Translations under genes and position numbers: made by a program
Part shown: positions 44,832-55,112 of the stretch, piece after piece
How positions within the stretch are numbered: the first letter of the stretch is position 1
Layout of the letters: each line of letters starts with the position of its first letter
The notes under the pieces: model-generated
Database searches by the model: none
What the model saw: only the letters and a program-made list of their open reading frames with translations
Told to the model about the DNA's origin: nothing
Assembly (NCBI RefSeq): GCF_017591435.1
Contig: NC_059258.1
Coordinates: forward strand, 8,309,035-8,373,034
Direction: 5' to 3'
Origin: Portunus trituberculatus
Lineage: Eukaryota; Arthropoda; Malacostraca; Decapoda; Portunidae
DNA length: 64,000 nucleotides

Positions 44832-47798
44832 GGAAAATTCTAGGAGACAGGATAAGGAAACGGTATATAGAAAAGAAGGAAGAGGAAAAATTTAAGCAAG
44901 TTTAACTAAAAGTGATAAGAGCAAGAGATTAAAAATGATGTATACAATAATAGAAGGGGTTTTATCAAGTAAATTAAAATTAAGAGATTACATAAAGAAA
45001 GAAGAACCGGATATTTTATGACTGGCTGAAACAAAACTAAATGAGGCAATCAAAATAAACTTGGACAATAGGTATAATGTATGGAGGAGAGACAGAGGAG
45101 GTAAAGGAGGAGGAGAAGTCATGATAATGTTAATGAAGGAGATAGTGATAAACCAAGTGGAATGTGGGGAGGGAAAATCAGAAGTACTGCATATTAAAAA
45201 AAAAGTTAACAATCATTGGAACATATGTGCCACCAAAAACAAATTCATGGACCAATCAAGAATACAAATGTAAACAAGATAGATGACACAATAAGGAGTA
45301 TAATGAGAGTCATTAAAGAAAAGGGAAAAGTGATATTGGTAGGAGATTATGAAAGTGGTATGGGAGCAAGATTCCTGAATTTAACGATAGATAATATGAT
45401 GGACCAAAGAGTACAGGAAAACACAAGATTCAGAGGAAACAATGAGCCGGTGAGATTGGACCTGGTTTTTACGAGGGGTATATAAATGAACAAATGAACG
45501 ATGACATAAGATAAAAATGCCCATTGGGAAAGAGTGACCATGTAATATTAGAAATGGATATACAAGAGGGAAAGGAAGATAGAGGCAAATCATACAAAGA
45601 AGACCGATTAAATTACAGAAAGGCTGATATTGAGAATCTCAAGAGCTATTTCAAAAACGTTAACTGGGAGAAGGATAAGTCAGAGAGGGTGCAAGAGAAA
45701 TATAACTTATTTTTGGAAATATACAAAACAAGAGTCAGGAAATATGTCCCGAAATATAGACCTAAAGAAGGAAAGAAAGATTGGTTTAATGCAAGGTGTG
45801 CCAAGGCAAAGGAGAAAAGAGATGGAGCATGAAAAAGGTGGAGGAGAAATAGAAATCCAGTAAATAAGGAAAACTTCAAGACGGCGAGAAATGAATATGT
45901 TAAGGTGAGGAAGGAAGAGGAAAGGAACTATGAAAAGGACATTGTCGAAAAATGTAAGGAGCAACCGAAATTGTTCTACAGATTCATAAATGGAAAAATT
46001 AGGCAAAAAGAAACAATAAAAAGGTTAAAAGGAGAGAACAGGATGGTGGACAACCCAAAAAGTATGGCAGAACTGTTAAATAGTAAATTTCAGGAGGTCT
46101 TTACTAAAAAATCCAAATTTGAAAGCCACAGGGTAATAGAGAGACTGTCTATATGAAAGAGATTAAAGTAACCAAGCTTGAAATAAAAGAGTTAATGAAG
46201 GAATTGGATGAGGAGAAGGCAATGGGACCGGTTGATGTCTCAGGCAGAAAACTGAAAGAATGTAGGGAAGAGCTAGCAAGTCCTATATACAACATCATAA
46301 AATGCTCAATAGAAAATGGAACAGTACCAGTAGAATGGAAAAGAGCTGAGGTGGTTCCCATATGTAAGAGCGGAAGGAAGGAAGAACCTCTAAATTACAG
46401 ACCGGTATCACTAAATAGTGTAATATGCAACATGTGTGAAAGAGTAATAAAGAAATAATGGATCCAGTTCCTTGAAGACAATGAATTATTATCAAATGGC
46501 CAATTTGGTTTTAGAAAAGGTCGGTCGTGTGTAACAATTTACTGATTTTATACTCTAGAATAGTTGGTAGATTACAAGAGAGAGAGGGATGAGTTGACTG
46601 TATTTGGATTTAAAAAAGGCATTTGATAAAGTGCCACATGAAAGATATCTGTGGAAGTTAGAGGAGAAGGGTGGCTTAAAAGGAAGCACATTGAGATGGA
46701 TGGAAAATTATTTGAGGGTGAGAGAAATAAGGACGGTAGTTAAAGATATGAAGTCCAAGTGGAGAGCAGTAGAAAGCAGAGTGCCACAGGGGTCAGTATT
46801 GGCGCCAATACTTTTTCTCGTATATATATAAACGACATGCCAGAGGGAGTGAATACTACATAAATCTGTTTGTGGACGATGCAAAACTGTGCAGAGTCAT
46901 AAAACAAAAAGAGGGTTGTGAAATACTGCAGGAAGACTTAAACAAGATCTGAGAATGGAGTAAAAATTGGGAGATGGAATTCAATGTGGACAAAAGCCAT
47001 GTCACGGATATGGGAAAGAGCGAAAGACGACCCGTGGGAATCTATAAAATGGGAGATGGAGTAGAACTGGAGAAAGTAAAAAGGAAAAGGACTTGGGAGT
47101 GACGATGGAAGAAAACACTGAACCGGTAAGCAATATTGATAGAATTTTCAGAGAGACATAATTTGCTAAAGAATATTAGATTAGCATTTCACTACATCGA
47201 CAAAGAAATCGATAAGTACTATAGTTAGACCCAGATTGGAATATGAAGGAGTAGTGTGGACCCCCAACAAAAAGAAACATGTAAGGAAGTTGGAGAGAGT
47301 ACAAAAATGGCTATAAGAATGGTTCCAGAATTTGAAGGGATGTCATATGAAGAGAGACTAAAGGCTATGGATCTACCAACCCTGGAACAGAGAAGGGAGA
47401 GAAATACCAGAGCTATTTGGCAAACACGGAAGATCAAAACAATGTTCTTTTCCTTCCTAACCACGAAATAAAAAAAGGAGAGAAAAAAAAAATCCATCCT
47501 GCGGTAGTTAGGTCTTGGGGATCTGATACAAGTTTATAAATTGAGCAAGGGAATGGACCAAGTGGATAATGAGAAACAGATCCTGAGAGAAGAATACGAC
47601 ATTCGAAGCATGAGATCGCTTAGTAAAAGGCTGAGGAAAGGAAGATGTCTGAGAGATGTTGAAAAATATAGATTCCCGCAAAGATGCGTTGAGACGTGGA
47701 ACAGTTTGAGTGAAGAAGTGGTGTCAGCAACGAGCATGCATAGTTTTAAAGAAAGATTGGATAAGTGTAGATATGGAGAAGGAGCCACACGAGCATAA
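44832..47798 (+). pseudogene. B'6 ORF2, decayed
   Basis: Same lesion set as B'3: collapsed VGDYESGMGARFLN endonuclease segment, GA-stop after KAKEKRDGA, shift before FESHRVIERL, stop in VIKK-stop, DLKKAFDKVPHERYLWKLEE, SRVPQGSVLAPILFLVYI, then a frame shift at TATATATA. The C-terminal region is interrupted at 47402 by an unrelated insertion and resumes at GDLIQVYKLSKGMDQVDNEK, ending RA-stop at 47798. The shared lesions show that B'3, B'2 and B'6 descend from one dead copy. Confidence 0.83.
47402..47516. other. 115-bp insertion of unknown origin in B'6
   Basis: Interrupts the RRERGDLIQ codons: AACCCTGGAACAGAGAAGGG precedes it and GGGGATCTGATACAAG follows it. It contains an A-rich stretch (AAAAAAAGGAGAGAAAAAAA) and no recognisable feature. 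No obvious target duplication. Confidence 0.8.
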
Positions 47799-47875
47799 AG
47801 CCCAGGCCCTGTAAAACTACAACTAGGTAAATACACACTACAGAAATGCCTTTAGTGTCAATAGATGCAACAGTT

Positions 47876-47987
47876 TGGTGGTGGTGGTGGTGGTGGTGGT
47901 GGTGGTGGTGGTGGTGGTGGTGGTGGTGGTGGTGGCAGAAGCAAAGATAATGATGATGATGATGATGATGATGATGATGGTGGTGGT
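47876..47987. repeat. Compound trinucleotide repeat (GGT)n ... (GAT)n
   Basis: About 60 bp of GGT, 14 bp spacer, about 30 bp of GAT, then GGTGGT. In one frame it reads poly-Gly and poly-Asp, which I do not treat as a gene. Confidence 0.95.
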
Positions 47988-48190
47988 AATTACATCTGTG
48001 CTTGGTCTGGTTTGGAGTCACTGGCCATCCTGAAGAGCAGTCTGCGCCAACAAGAGCTGACCTTCTCACACTCCAGTCCTGTCAGCCACATCAACTTGCC
48101 GTCCTGGGAAACACACCATTACTTCACTGTCTGTCCCTGCACTGTGCTAACCCCTTCACTGCCATCACCCACTGCCCTACTCATTCATTC

Positions 48191-48430
48191 ACTGCCAATT
48201 TGTCTTCAAATGCCCAAAACTATGCCAAACTGTCTTCAAATACCCTAAAAAACATGCCAAGCCATCTTAAAATGTCAGAAAAACATGCCAAAATGAACCA
48301 AAACTGTGGCTAACTCTTGAAATGTCCTAAAAAAAACTTGCCAAACTATCATCAAATACCCTAACAAACATGTCAAACTGTCTTAAAATGACCAAAAGCC
48401 ATGGCAAGCTGTCTTAAAATGGTCTGAAAA
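48191..48430. repeat. Diverged minisatellite, about 8 units of about 31 bp
   Basis: Units resemble AAACATGCCAAACTGTCTTA followed by AAATGCCCTA. Recognisable units begin near 48191, 48217, 48248, 48279, 48301, 48331, 48364 and 48396, with substitutions and indels between them. Confidence 0.8.
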
Positions 48431-48771
48431 CAAGATAGAGGAGAACGAGGGGACCTAATAACAATGTATAAGATAGTAAATGATATTGAAAAGATAGACA
48501 AAGAAGACCTGGTGCTGTTGGCAGAAGAGGATGGAAGGACAAAAGGACATGAAAAGAAGATCAGGATGAGGCAGTGTGTGAAGGATGTTGGAAAATACAG
48601 TTTTCCACACAGAATGGTGGAAAAATAGAATGCATTGGATAATGGAATTGTTGTAGGACATAGTGTGCATAACTTTAAAGAAAAATTAGATAAATGGAGA
48701 TATGGAGACAGGACACTATGAGCTTCGCTCGAACCCTGTACACAATCCCACATTCACACTACTAGGTATCT
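48431..48771 (+). mobile_element. LINE D 3' fragment
   Basis: Plus-strand translation begins RGERGDLITMYKIVNDIEKI and continues RQCVKDVGKYSFPHRMVEK, GHSVHNFKEKLDKWRYGDRT, with an amber after VEK and another after RTL. This is the C-terminal domain shared by A, B and C (RGDLI..YK, FPHR, WN, FK..LD..RYGD) but with distinct sequence and a different 3' end (GCTTCGCTCGAACCCTGTAC). A tail near 48,765 reads ACTACTAGGTATCTGAG, lacking the TAAATACA repeat. Confidence 0.8.
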
Positions 48772-49852
48772 GAGCCTCCAATAAAAGGAGATAATACCCT
48801 GTCCCCATTTTCTGGAGGTCATTCACACAGCTTGGACAGTTTCTGACCCGAGTGAGTTCCCTTCAAGCTGACGCCCTCCTATCACGCCTGCTTATTTCAC
48901 AAACAATTACTTGCAATATATTCAAGTATAATAATCTTACTTCCATCAGACATAGGGAACTTGTCATCTGTACCCATCCCAGGTGATGTTCCTTGTGAGG
49001 ATGGACCAGCCTCCAGTTAAGCACCACCTGCCAAAAACAGACATCTTAACCCTTTGACGCCTGGCGGGATCTACGGTTCCCAGCTTATATTTATGGCCGT
49101 AGAATTTTTATGGTTGTATGCAAGGTGACGAAAGACCTGTGGGGTATTCAGTTCCCTCACAGTGATGGACTGGATTGCGAATCCAGCAACTTCAGCAACA
49201 TCGTGGCGCACAATAACACAAGCAGAAGACCTTTTCTGGGAAGTGATCACGCCTCCATTTCTCCTCACTTTTAGACCCTCCTCTACTAATGCAATGGTGA
49301 GTTACATCGTGATACTTTGCCAGTTTTATCTTTAGTGTGTCAGGAACACACAGAATGTACAAAACTATGCATATACATGTTAGCTTCTGTTCTGCAGTTG
49401 AAAACATAGATGGGTATCTCAATTCCCGACAGGAAGCCCGTTGTCATTTAGGGTAATATGTAGAATTTGAAACTGCGAAAGGATTATAAATTACGAACGT
49501 AGGAAATCGCGTATTGGTACCTAGCATATTTTCATGTGTTTTGAGTAATAATTGAGAATGGTGAGTGCCAAAGAATCTTTTACCAGTGCCAAATTATTAC
49601 CAGACAGTGCCAAAATATTATCTAAGAATTATTGAATGTTTTTTATGCTACTTTCTTCCCTTACCAATTTTTTTTTCCTTTGGATGGTGTTTCAGTATAG
49701 TTACCCATACATTGTGATATAGAAAACACGAGTAGGCTTACTGTATCGTAAAAATAAATTACTCTATAGGGGTAACTCTTGTATTGAGTATGATACAACA
49801 TGCAGTAGACATAGTACATTACTTAGCTATAAAATACATGTATAGCTTGCAG
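48772..49852. other. Unassigned sequence
   Basis: 1.1 kb, AT-rich. Small frames exist (for example minus strand 49071-49268) but none shows a recognisable domain, and I see no clear splice-site pairs. A TTAACCCTTTGACGCC at about 49048 resembles a piggyBac-type end but has no partner. Confidence 0.5.
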
Positions 49853-49899
49853 TGTGTGTGTGTGTATTTACCTAGTTGTAGTTTTACAGGGCCTGGGCT

Positions 49900-52794
49900 T
49901 TATGCTCGTGTGGTCCTGTCTCCATATCTACACTTATCCAATTTTTCTTTAAAACTATGTACACTCTTTGCTGACACCACTTCCTCACTCAAACTGTTCC
50001 AAGTCTCAACACATCTTTGCGGGAAACTAAATTTTTTAACATCTCTCAGACATCGTCCCTTCCTTAGTTTCTTACTATGCGATCTTGTGCTTCTAAAGTC
50101 ATATTCTTCTCTCAGGATCAGTTTCTCATTATCCACTTCATCCATTCCGTTCATCAATTTATAAACTTGTATCAGATCCCCTCTCTCTCTTCTCTGCTCC
50201 AAGGTTGGTAAATCTATTGCCTTTAGTCTCTCCTCATATGCCATCCCTTTAAATTCTGGAACCATTCTTGTAGCCATTTTTTGTAGTCTCTCTAATTTTC
50301 TTATGTGTTTCTTTTTATGGGGAGTCCACACAACTCCTGCATATTCATATCTAGGTCTTATTTTAGTAATTATCAATTTCTTCATCATTTCCTTGTCCAT
50401 ATAGTGAAATGCTACTCCAATATTCCTTAGCAAATTATACGTCTCTGAAAATTCTATCAATATGGCTTACCGGGTGATTATTTTCTTCCATTGTCACTCC
50501 CAAGTCCTTTTCCTTTTTTACTTTTTCTAGTTCTACTCCATCTCCCATCTTATACATTCCCACTGGTCGTCTTTCACTTTTTCCCATTTCCATGACATGG
50601 CTTTTGTCCACATTGAATTCCATCTCCCATTTTTTGCTCCATTTCCAGATCTTGTTTAAGTCTTCCTGTAGTATTTCACAATCCTCTTTTTGTTTAATGA
50701 CTCTGCACAGTTTCACATCGTCCGCAAACAGATTTATGTAGCTGTTCACTCCCTCTGGCATGTCATTTATATATACGAGAAAAAGTATTGGTGCCAATAC
50801 TGATCCCTGTGGCACTCCGCTGTTTACTGTTCTCCACTTGGACTTCATATCTTTAACTATCGTCCTTATTTCTCTCCCCCTTAAGTAATTCTTCATCCAT
50901 CTCAATGTGCTTCCTTTTAAGCCACCCTTCTCCTCTAACTTCCATAGTAATCTTTCATGTGGCACTTTATCAAAAGCCTTTTTTAGATCTAAATAAATAC
51001 AGTCAACCCATCCCTCTCTCTCTTGTACTCTATCAACTATTCTAGAGTAGAAACTCAATAAATTTGTCACACATGACCGACCTTTTCTAAAACCAAATTG
51101 GCTATTTGATAATATTTTGTTGTCTTCAAGAAACTCAATCCATTGCTTCTTTATTACTTTTTCACACATCTTGCATATTACACTAGTTAGTGATACCAGT
51201 CTGTAATTTAAAGGTTCTTCCTTCCTTCCGCTCTTATATAAGGGAACCACCTCAGCTCTTTTCCACTCCACTGGCACTGTTCCATTTTCTATTGAGCATT
51301 TTATGATGTTGTATATTGGACTTGCTAGTTCTTCCCTACATTCTTTCAGTATTCTGCCTGAGATTTCATCCGGTCCGATTGCCTTTTCCTCATCCAATTC
51401 CGTCATCAACTTTTTTATTTCAAGCTTGGTTACTTTAATCTCTTTCATATAGACAGTTTCTCTATTACCCTGTGGTCTTTCAAATTTGAATTCCTTAGTA
51501 AAGACCTCCTGAAATTTACTATTTAACAGTTCTGTCATACTTTTTGGGTCTTCCACCATTCCGTTTTCTCCTTTTAACCTTTCTATTGTTTCTTTTTGTC
51601 TTATTTTTCCTTTTATGAATCTATAGAACAATTTTGGTTGTTCCTTAAATTTTTCGACAATGTCCTTTTCATAGTTCTTTTCTTCTTCCTTTCTCACCTT
51701 AGCATATTCATTTCTTGCTGTTTTGAAGTTTTCCTTATTTTCTGGATTTCTGTTTCTTCTCCACCTTTTCCATGCTCCATCTCGTTTCTCCTTTGCCCTA
51801 GCACATCTTGCATTAAACCAATCTTTCTTTCCTTCTTCTTTAGGTCTATATTTCGAAACATATTCCCTGACCCCAGTTTTGTATATTACCAAAAATAAGT
51901 TATATTTCTCTTGAACCGTTAATGAGTTTTCCATCTCCTCCCAGTTTACGTTTTTAAAATAGTTCTTGAGATTCTCAACATCAGCCTTTCTGTAATTTAA
52001 TCGGTCTCCTTTGTATGATTCATCTCTATCTTCCTTTCCTTCTTCTATATCCATCTCTAATATTACATGGTCACTCTTTCCCAATGGGCACTTGTATCTT
52101 ATATCATCGTTAATTGGTATATCCCTTGTAAAAACTAGGTCTAATCTTGCCGGCTCATCGTTTCCTCTGAATCTTGTGTTTTCCTTTACTCTTTGGACCA
52201 TCAAATTATCTATCATTAGGTTCAGGAATCTATGTCCCCAGGCTTCTTCCCCCATACCACTTTCATAATTTTCCCAGTCTACCTCCTTACAGTTGAATCT
52301 CCTACCAATATCACTTTTCTCCTTTCCTTAATGATTCTTGTAAGACTCCTTATTGTGTCATCTATCATATCTCTATATTCTTGGTTAGTCCATGAGTTTG
52401 TTTTTGGTGGCACATATGTTCCAATGATTGTTAACTCCTTTTTGTTAATATGCATCTTAACATACAGTATTTCTGATTTTCCTTCCCCAAACTCCACTTG
52501 ATTTACCACTATCTCCTTCCTTAACATCATCATGACTCCTCCTTCTCCTTTACCCACTCTCACATTCCTCCATATATTATACCTTTTATCTATGTCTATT
52601 TTTATTGCCTCATTTAACTTTGTTTCCACCAGGCATACAATATCTGGTTCTTCTTTCTTTATGTAATCTCTTAATTCTAATTTAGTAGAAAAAATCCCAT
52701 CCATGTTTGTATACATCATTTTTAATCTCTTGTTCTTATAATTTTTAGTTAAACTTGCTCCATTTTTTTCTCTTCTTTCTCTTTTATATACCAT
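49900..52794 (-). pseudogene. LINE B7 ORF2 (endonuclease and reverse transcriptase), near intact
   Basis: About 965 codons from the first ATG of the frame at 52794 (MVYKRERREKNGASL) to TTRA-stop at 49900. Endonuclease: MMYTNMDGIFSTKLELRDYI, VCLVETKLNEA, IGTYVPPKTNSW, VGD, RLDLVFTRD, CPLGKSDHVILEMD. Linker: YRPKEEGKKDWFNARCARAK. Reverse transcriptase: EWKRAEVVPLYKSGRKEEPL, FGFRKGRSCVTN, YLDLKKAFDKVPHERL, SGVPQGSVLAPILFLVYIND, FADDVKLCR. C-terminal region: RMVPEFKGMAYEERLKAIDL. One T is missing in VGD(F)NCKEV (about 52278) and one A in FR(E)TYN (about 50443). The 606-codon middle segment is uninterrupted. Both shifts are in short repeats and could be sequencing errors. Confidence 0.88.
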
Positions 52795-52973
52795 TTCCTT
52801 ATCCTGTCTCCTATAATTCTCCAAAAAAATGCCTTCTTCTCCTCCTCTGACCTTTCATTATTTTTTTCTCTTGCTTCTGCCACCAGTTCATTGTGTCTCT
52901 TCCTTTCCTCCTCGTTTCTATGTTTCTTTATATATATATCTTTGCAACCTTCTGTTTCTCTGAGTTCTGTCTG
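52749..52973 (-). pseudogene. LINE B7 ORF1, C-terminal 75 codons
   Basis: Reads TELRETEGCKDIYIKKHRNE, ERKRHNELVAEAREKNNERS, EEEKKAFFWRIIGDRIRKW and continues to KMEQV-stop at 52749. It overlaps the start of ORF2 (52794) by about 45 bp in the -1 frame. The upstream part was lost in 5' truncation, and flanking DNA begins at about 52974. Confidence 0.8.
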
Positions 52974-53250
52974 GGTGTGAGGCACACACATGCATGGGTA
53001 AAGATGATGATATGGTAAGTAAGAAGGAGAATGCCTTGTTTACAATGATGAGTGGCTGCAGTAGTGAAGGGGATAATTACAACAATAGCAGGAAAGTTGG
53101 CTCTATTAGCAAGGATAATGTGACACACAGGAAGTGGGCACTGTGCCTAAAATGTGGGTAGTGAGTGATGAACAAAATGTAAAACTAGAGATGTGGATGA
53201 ATCTTTTTGTCTTTCATGTTAAATTTTAGGGACATGCATGCTTGATAGTA
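52967..53250. repeat. Duplicated flank of Tigger copy 1
   Basis: About 284 bp (TCTGTCTGGGTGTGAGGC to CTTGATAGTA) repeated at 57445-57727 with only about a dozen differences. It contains a 55-codon frame (ATG 52994, stop 53161) present in both copies, but the differences visible in it are nearly all amino-acid-changing, so coding function is not supported. Confidence 0.85.
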
Positions 53251-54073
53251 GAGGTTGAACCTCCTTAATCTGGTATTCTTTCATCCGGCAAAATTTTTGT
53301 GTGCCGGAAATTTTGAATTGGCCAGAGTAATTTGCCGGACCACCGCTAGGACGCAGTGGCGCTGTACTGTGTTTTGGAACCCGGGCATTCTGGGTCAAAT
53401 TTGGATCAGGGACCACGCTGCCGCTCATTGCAAGCATCACCCACCCAGGTGCATAAACTTTTTATTTCTGTAACATTTGCCCCTAAACATGGCTTCCAAG
53501 CGACCGGGAAGTGATTGTGTTGTGTGTGAACCCCCCAAAAAAAGGGCGAACATATGACAATATCAGTGCAACAGAAAGTGGACCTATTTAGGAAGCTAGA
53601 TAAAGGTGTTTCAGTGCGGATTCTATGCCAACAGTACAACATTGGCACATCAACCGTCTATGATATAAAAAAAAAAGAAAAAAATGAAGAATCAACTTCT
53701 CAAGTTTTACAGTGAGTGTGAGAGCAAGAAGAATATGGAGGCTCATAGAACACTTAAGGAGGATAAAAGCAGTGATTTAGACAATGCTCTCATACAGTGG
53801 TTTAAGCTTCGGCGCGCTGGTAACGTCCCTGTGTCCGGCGAGATGATAATGGCGAGGGCAAAAATTTTCCATGCTGAACTTAATTTTACAACGTGTTTTT
53901 CTATATACTTCTGCATGTACAACTATCATATATCAAAACAATGTTACAGCTACACTTGTATAATGCAGGGTAAGTATACAGAGGGTGTTTTGTGGACCAC
54001 ATATAGTTCGGAATTTTCCATGGTCCGGCAAGTCTAAGGTCCGGTGGTTGCCAGATTTGGTAGGTTCAACCTG
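53251..54073 (+). mobile_element. Tigger/pogo-like DNA transposon, internally deleted copy 1
   Basis: 823 bp with imperfect terminal inverted repeats (left (C/G)AGGTTGAACCTCCTTAATC, right GGTAGGTTCAACCTG) and a TA dinucleotide at each outer edge, as expected for the Tc1/mariner-pogo group. GC-containing subterminal repeats (TCCGGCAAAA, GGTCCGGCAAG) lie inside. It keeps the DNA-binding part of a transposase but not the DDE nuclease. Confidence 0.85.
53489..53935 (+). pseudogene. Tigger transposase N-terminus (two HTH domains), frameshifted
   Basis: ATG at 53489 gives MASKRPGSDCVVCEPPKK, then, after a 1-bp shift in an A run, ISVQQKVDLFRKLDKGVSVR and CQQYNIGTSTVYDIK, the Psq-type helix-turn-helix of Tigger/CENP-B-like proteins. 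After a second shift in an A run: LLKFYSECESKKNMEAHRTL, SSDLDNALIQWFKLRRAGNV and SGEMIMARAKIFHAELNF, the CENP-B/Tc5-type HTH. The sequence then leaves the family, and no DDE catalytic domain follows before the right terminal repeat about 140 bp later. In family terms the full protein is about 500 residues. It may act only as a binding-site competitor, if expressed. Confidence 0.85.
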
Positions 54074-54075
54074 TA

Positions 54076-54936
54076 GTGTGTTTTTAACTTTAAATTTAAA
54101 ACTGAGGACTCCATGTAATACATCATTATCACTGCACACAGTGTGTGAGTGTGGAAGAGAGCATTAGAAAGAAGGGAAATATGGATGGAAGGAAGTAGTA
54201 TAGATCAGAAGCAGCAGCTAGGTATGAGCAATGTCAACACTCCAGCTCACCTCTGACATGCCAACACTCTAGAGAGTTTTGTCGCAGGCAATGGGTGGCT
54301 GCTCAATCACCCCCAGTCCCTCCATGAAGCACCTGCTGATCAAAGTAAAAGAGTGAAGATAAAGTTGTGAACCAGAAGTGTTATGATGGAAACAAGAATA
54401 TTTAAATATATATGAAATTAAAATCCATAAAAAAAAACCTTAAGCAATAGAAAATATACAAAAAGTTTTCATACTTACTATACAACTTTTGTCACCAGAA
54501 TATAACAGGCAAAAATCTTAGAATTACAAGACGAGTACACAGCAGAAGTATTAGAAAGGTGATTAAAAGCACAGCATTGCATCAATGAAAAGAATGTATG
54601 CCTGACACCAGCACCATTAGTTTTCATTTAAAATTTCCTTCCATTCAACAAACAGATAAAATGATATTACTAGGTAAATCAAGATTCATATTTAGAAATG
54701 CACTGCTCTCATCAAAGCCATTTTCAAAAGCCGCAGAGATGATTAGTTAGGTTCTTAAGGGATTCCTACTGTTAATAACCTAATAATCATGTAAATTTGT
54801 CATTAGTCCTGAAAAAAATACCTTAAAAACTGGTGTAACCTCAACAAGTCTTTCAAAATAGTGAAGATGTGTTACATAAGTATATTGGAATATCGTCACA
54901 ACACTTGAATGAGAGAGTCTGAGGAGGAATAAGTAC
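54076..54936. other. Unassigned sequence
   Basis: AT-rich, with no repeat or domain recognised. It would be intronic if the exon at 54937-55112 is real. Confidence 0.5.
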
Positions 54937-55112
54937 CTGGAGGCCTCACTGCATAAGAGGACCTCAGTTTGGGTGGCAGTGGTGTTCTGGGGCAGTTGCT
55001 TGGACGGATTGTGGCCGTTCGGAGTCGAGGGTTGCTGGGGTGATGCACATGGCTCATTGAGGGCCTCTACAAGTAGCACTGCCTCATACCCAGGTGGGTT
55101 ATTCTCACCTCC
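54937..55112 (-). CDS. Possible internal host exon (unknown protein)
   Basis: A 176-bp minus-strand segment bounded by a plausible acceptor (GCTTGTTGTCTTTGGCAG just upstream) and a donor (CCAG/GTACTT just downstream), open throughout in one frame. It is more GC-rich than its AT-rich surroundings. Translation: GGENNPPGYEAVLLVEALNE, PCASPQQPSTPNGHNPSKQL and PQNTTATQTEVLLCSEAS, ending in phase 2. The composition (Pro, Asn, Thr, Gln, Ser) suggests a disordered region. I do not recognise the protein and see no second exon in the window. It could be chance, since one 176-bp open segment between AG and GT is not rare. Start and stop would lie elsewhere. Confidence 0.3.

Larger units (their letters stand above)
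44764..47835 (+). mobile_element. LINE B', copy B'6, without the E insertion
   Basis: Begins at the shared B' truncation point, here separated from the upstream B'' tail by only ATACACAG rather than a long CA tract. Contains the uninterrupted E target site at about 46,350-46,366 and a 115-bp foreign insertion at 47402-47516. Ends AACTAGGTAAATACACACTA. Confidence 0.86.
49867..52973 (-). mobile_element. LINE B, copy B7, best preserved
   Basis: 3.1-kb minus-strand B element, 5'-truncated near the end of ORF1. Its 3' end (CTGTAAAACTACAACTAGGT) is followed by a single AAATACA and (CA)7. It is not part of the inverted duplication and lacks that set's lesions: polymerase FADD, endonuclease VGDxxNCKEVDWEN region and T7 at the ORF overlap are all present. 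Only two 1-bp shifts interrupt ORF2. Confidence 0.9.

Noticed and set aside
47865..48248. 127-codon frame with poly-Gly and poly-Asp
   Set aside because: Driven by GGT/GAT repeats and running into a minisatellite; no domain and no splice evidence.
49048..49070. TTAACCCTTTGACGCC as the end of a piggyBac element
   Set aside because: No matching inverted end (GGGTTAA) and no transposase nearby; TTAACCC occurs by chance.
49071..49422. Minus-strand frames in the unassigned region as a host gene
   Set aside because: Short, unrecognised, and without paired splice sites; left as unassigned.
52994..53161. 55-codon frame conserved in two copies (also 57471-57638)
   Set aside because: Differences between the copies are nearly all amino-acid-changing, so similarity reflects duplication of DNA, not selection on protein. 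A GTAAGTAAG at about 53018 in one copy looks like a splice donor but is altered in the other.
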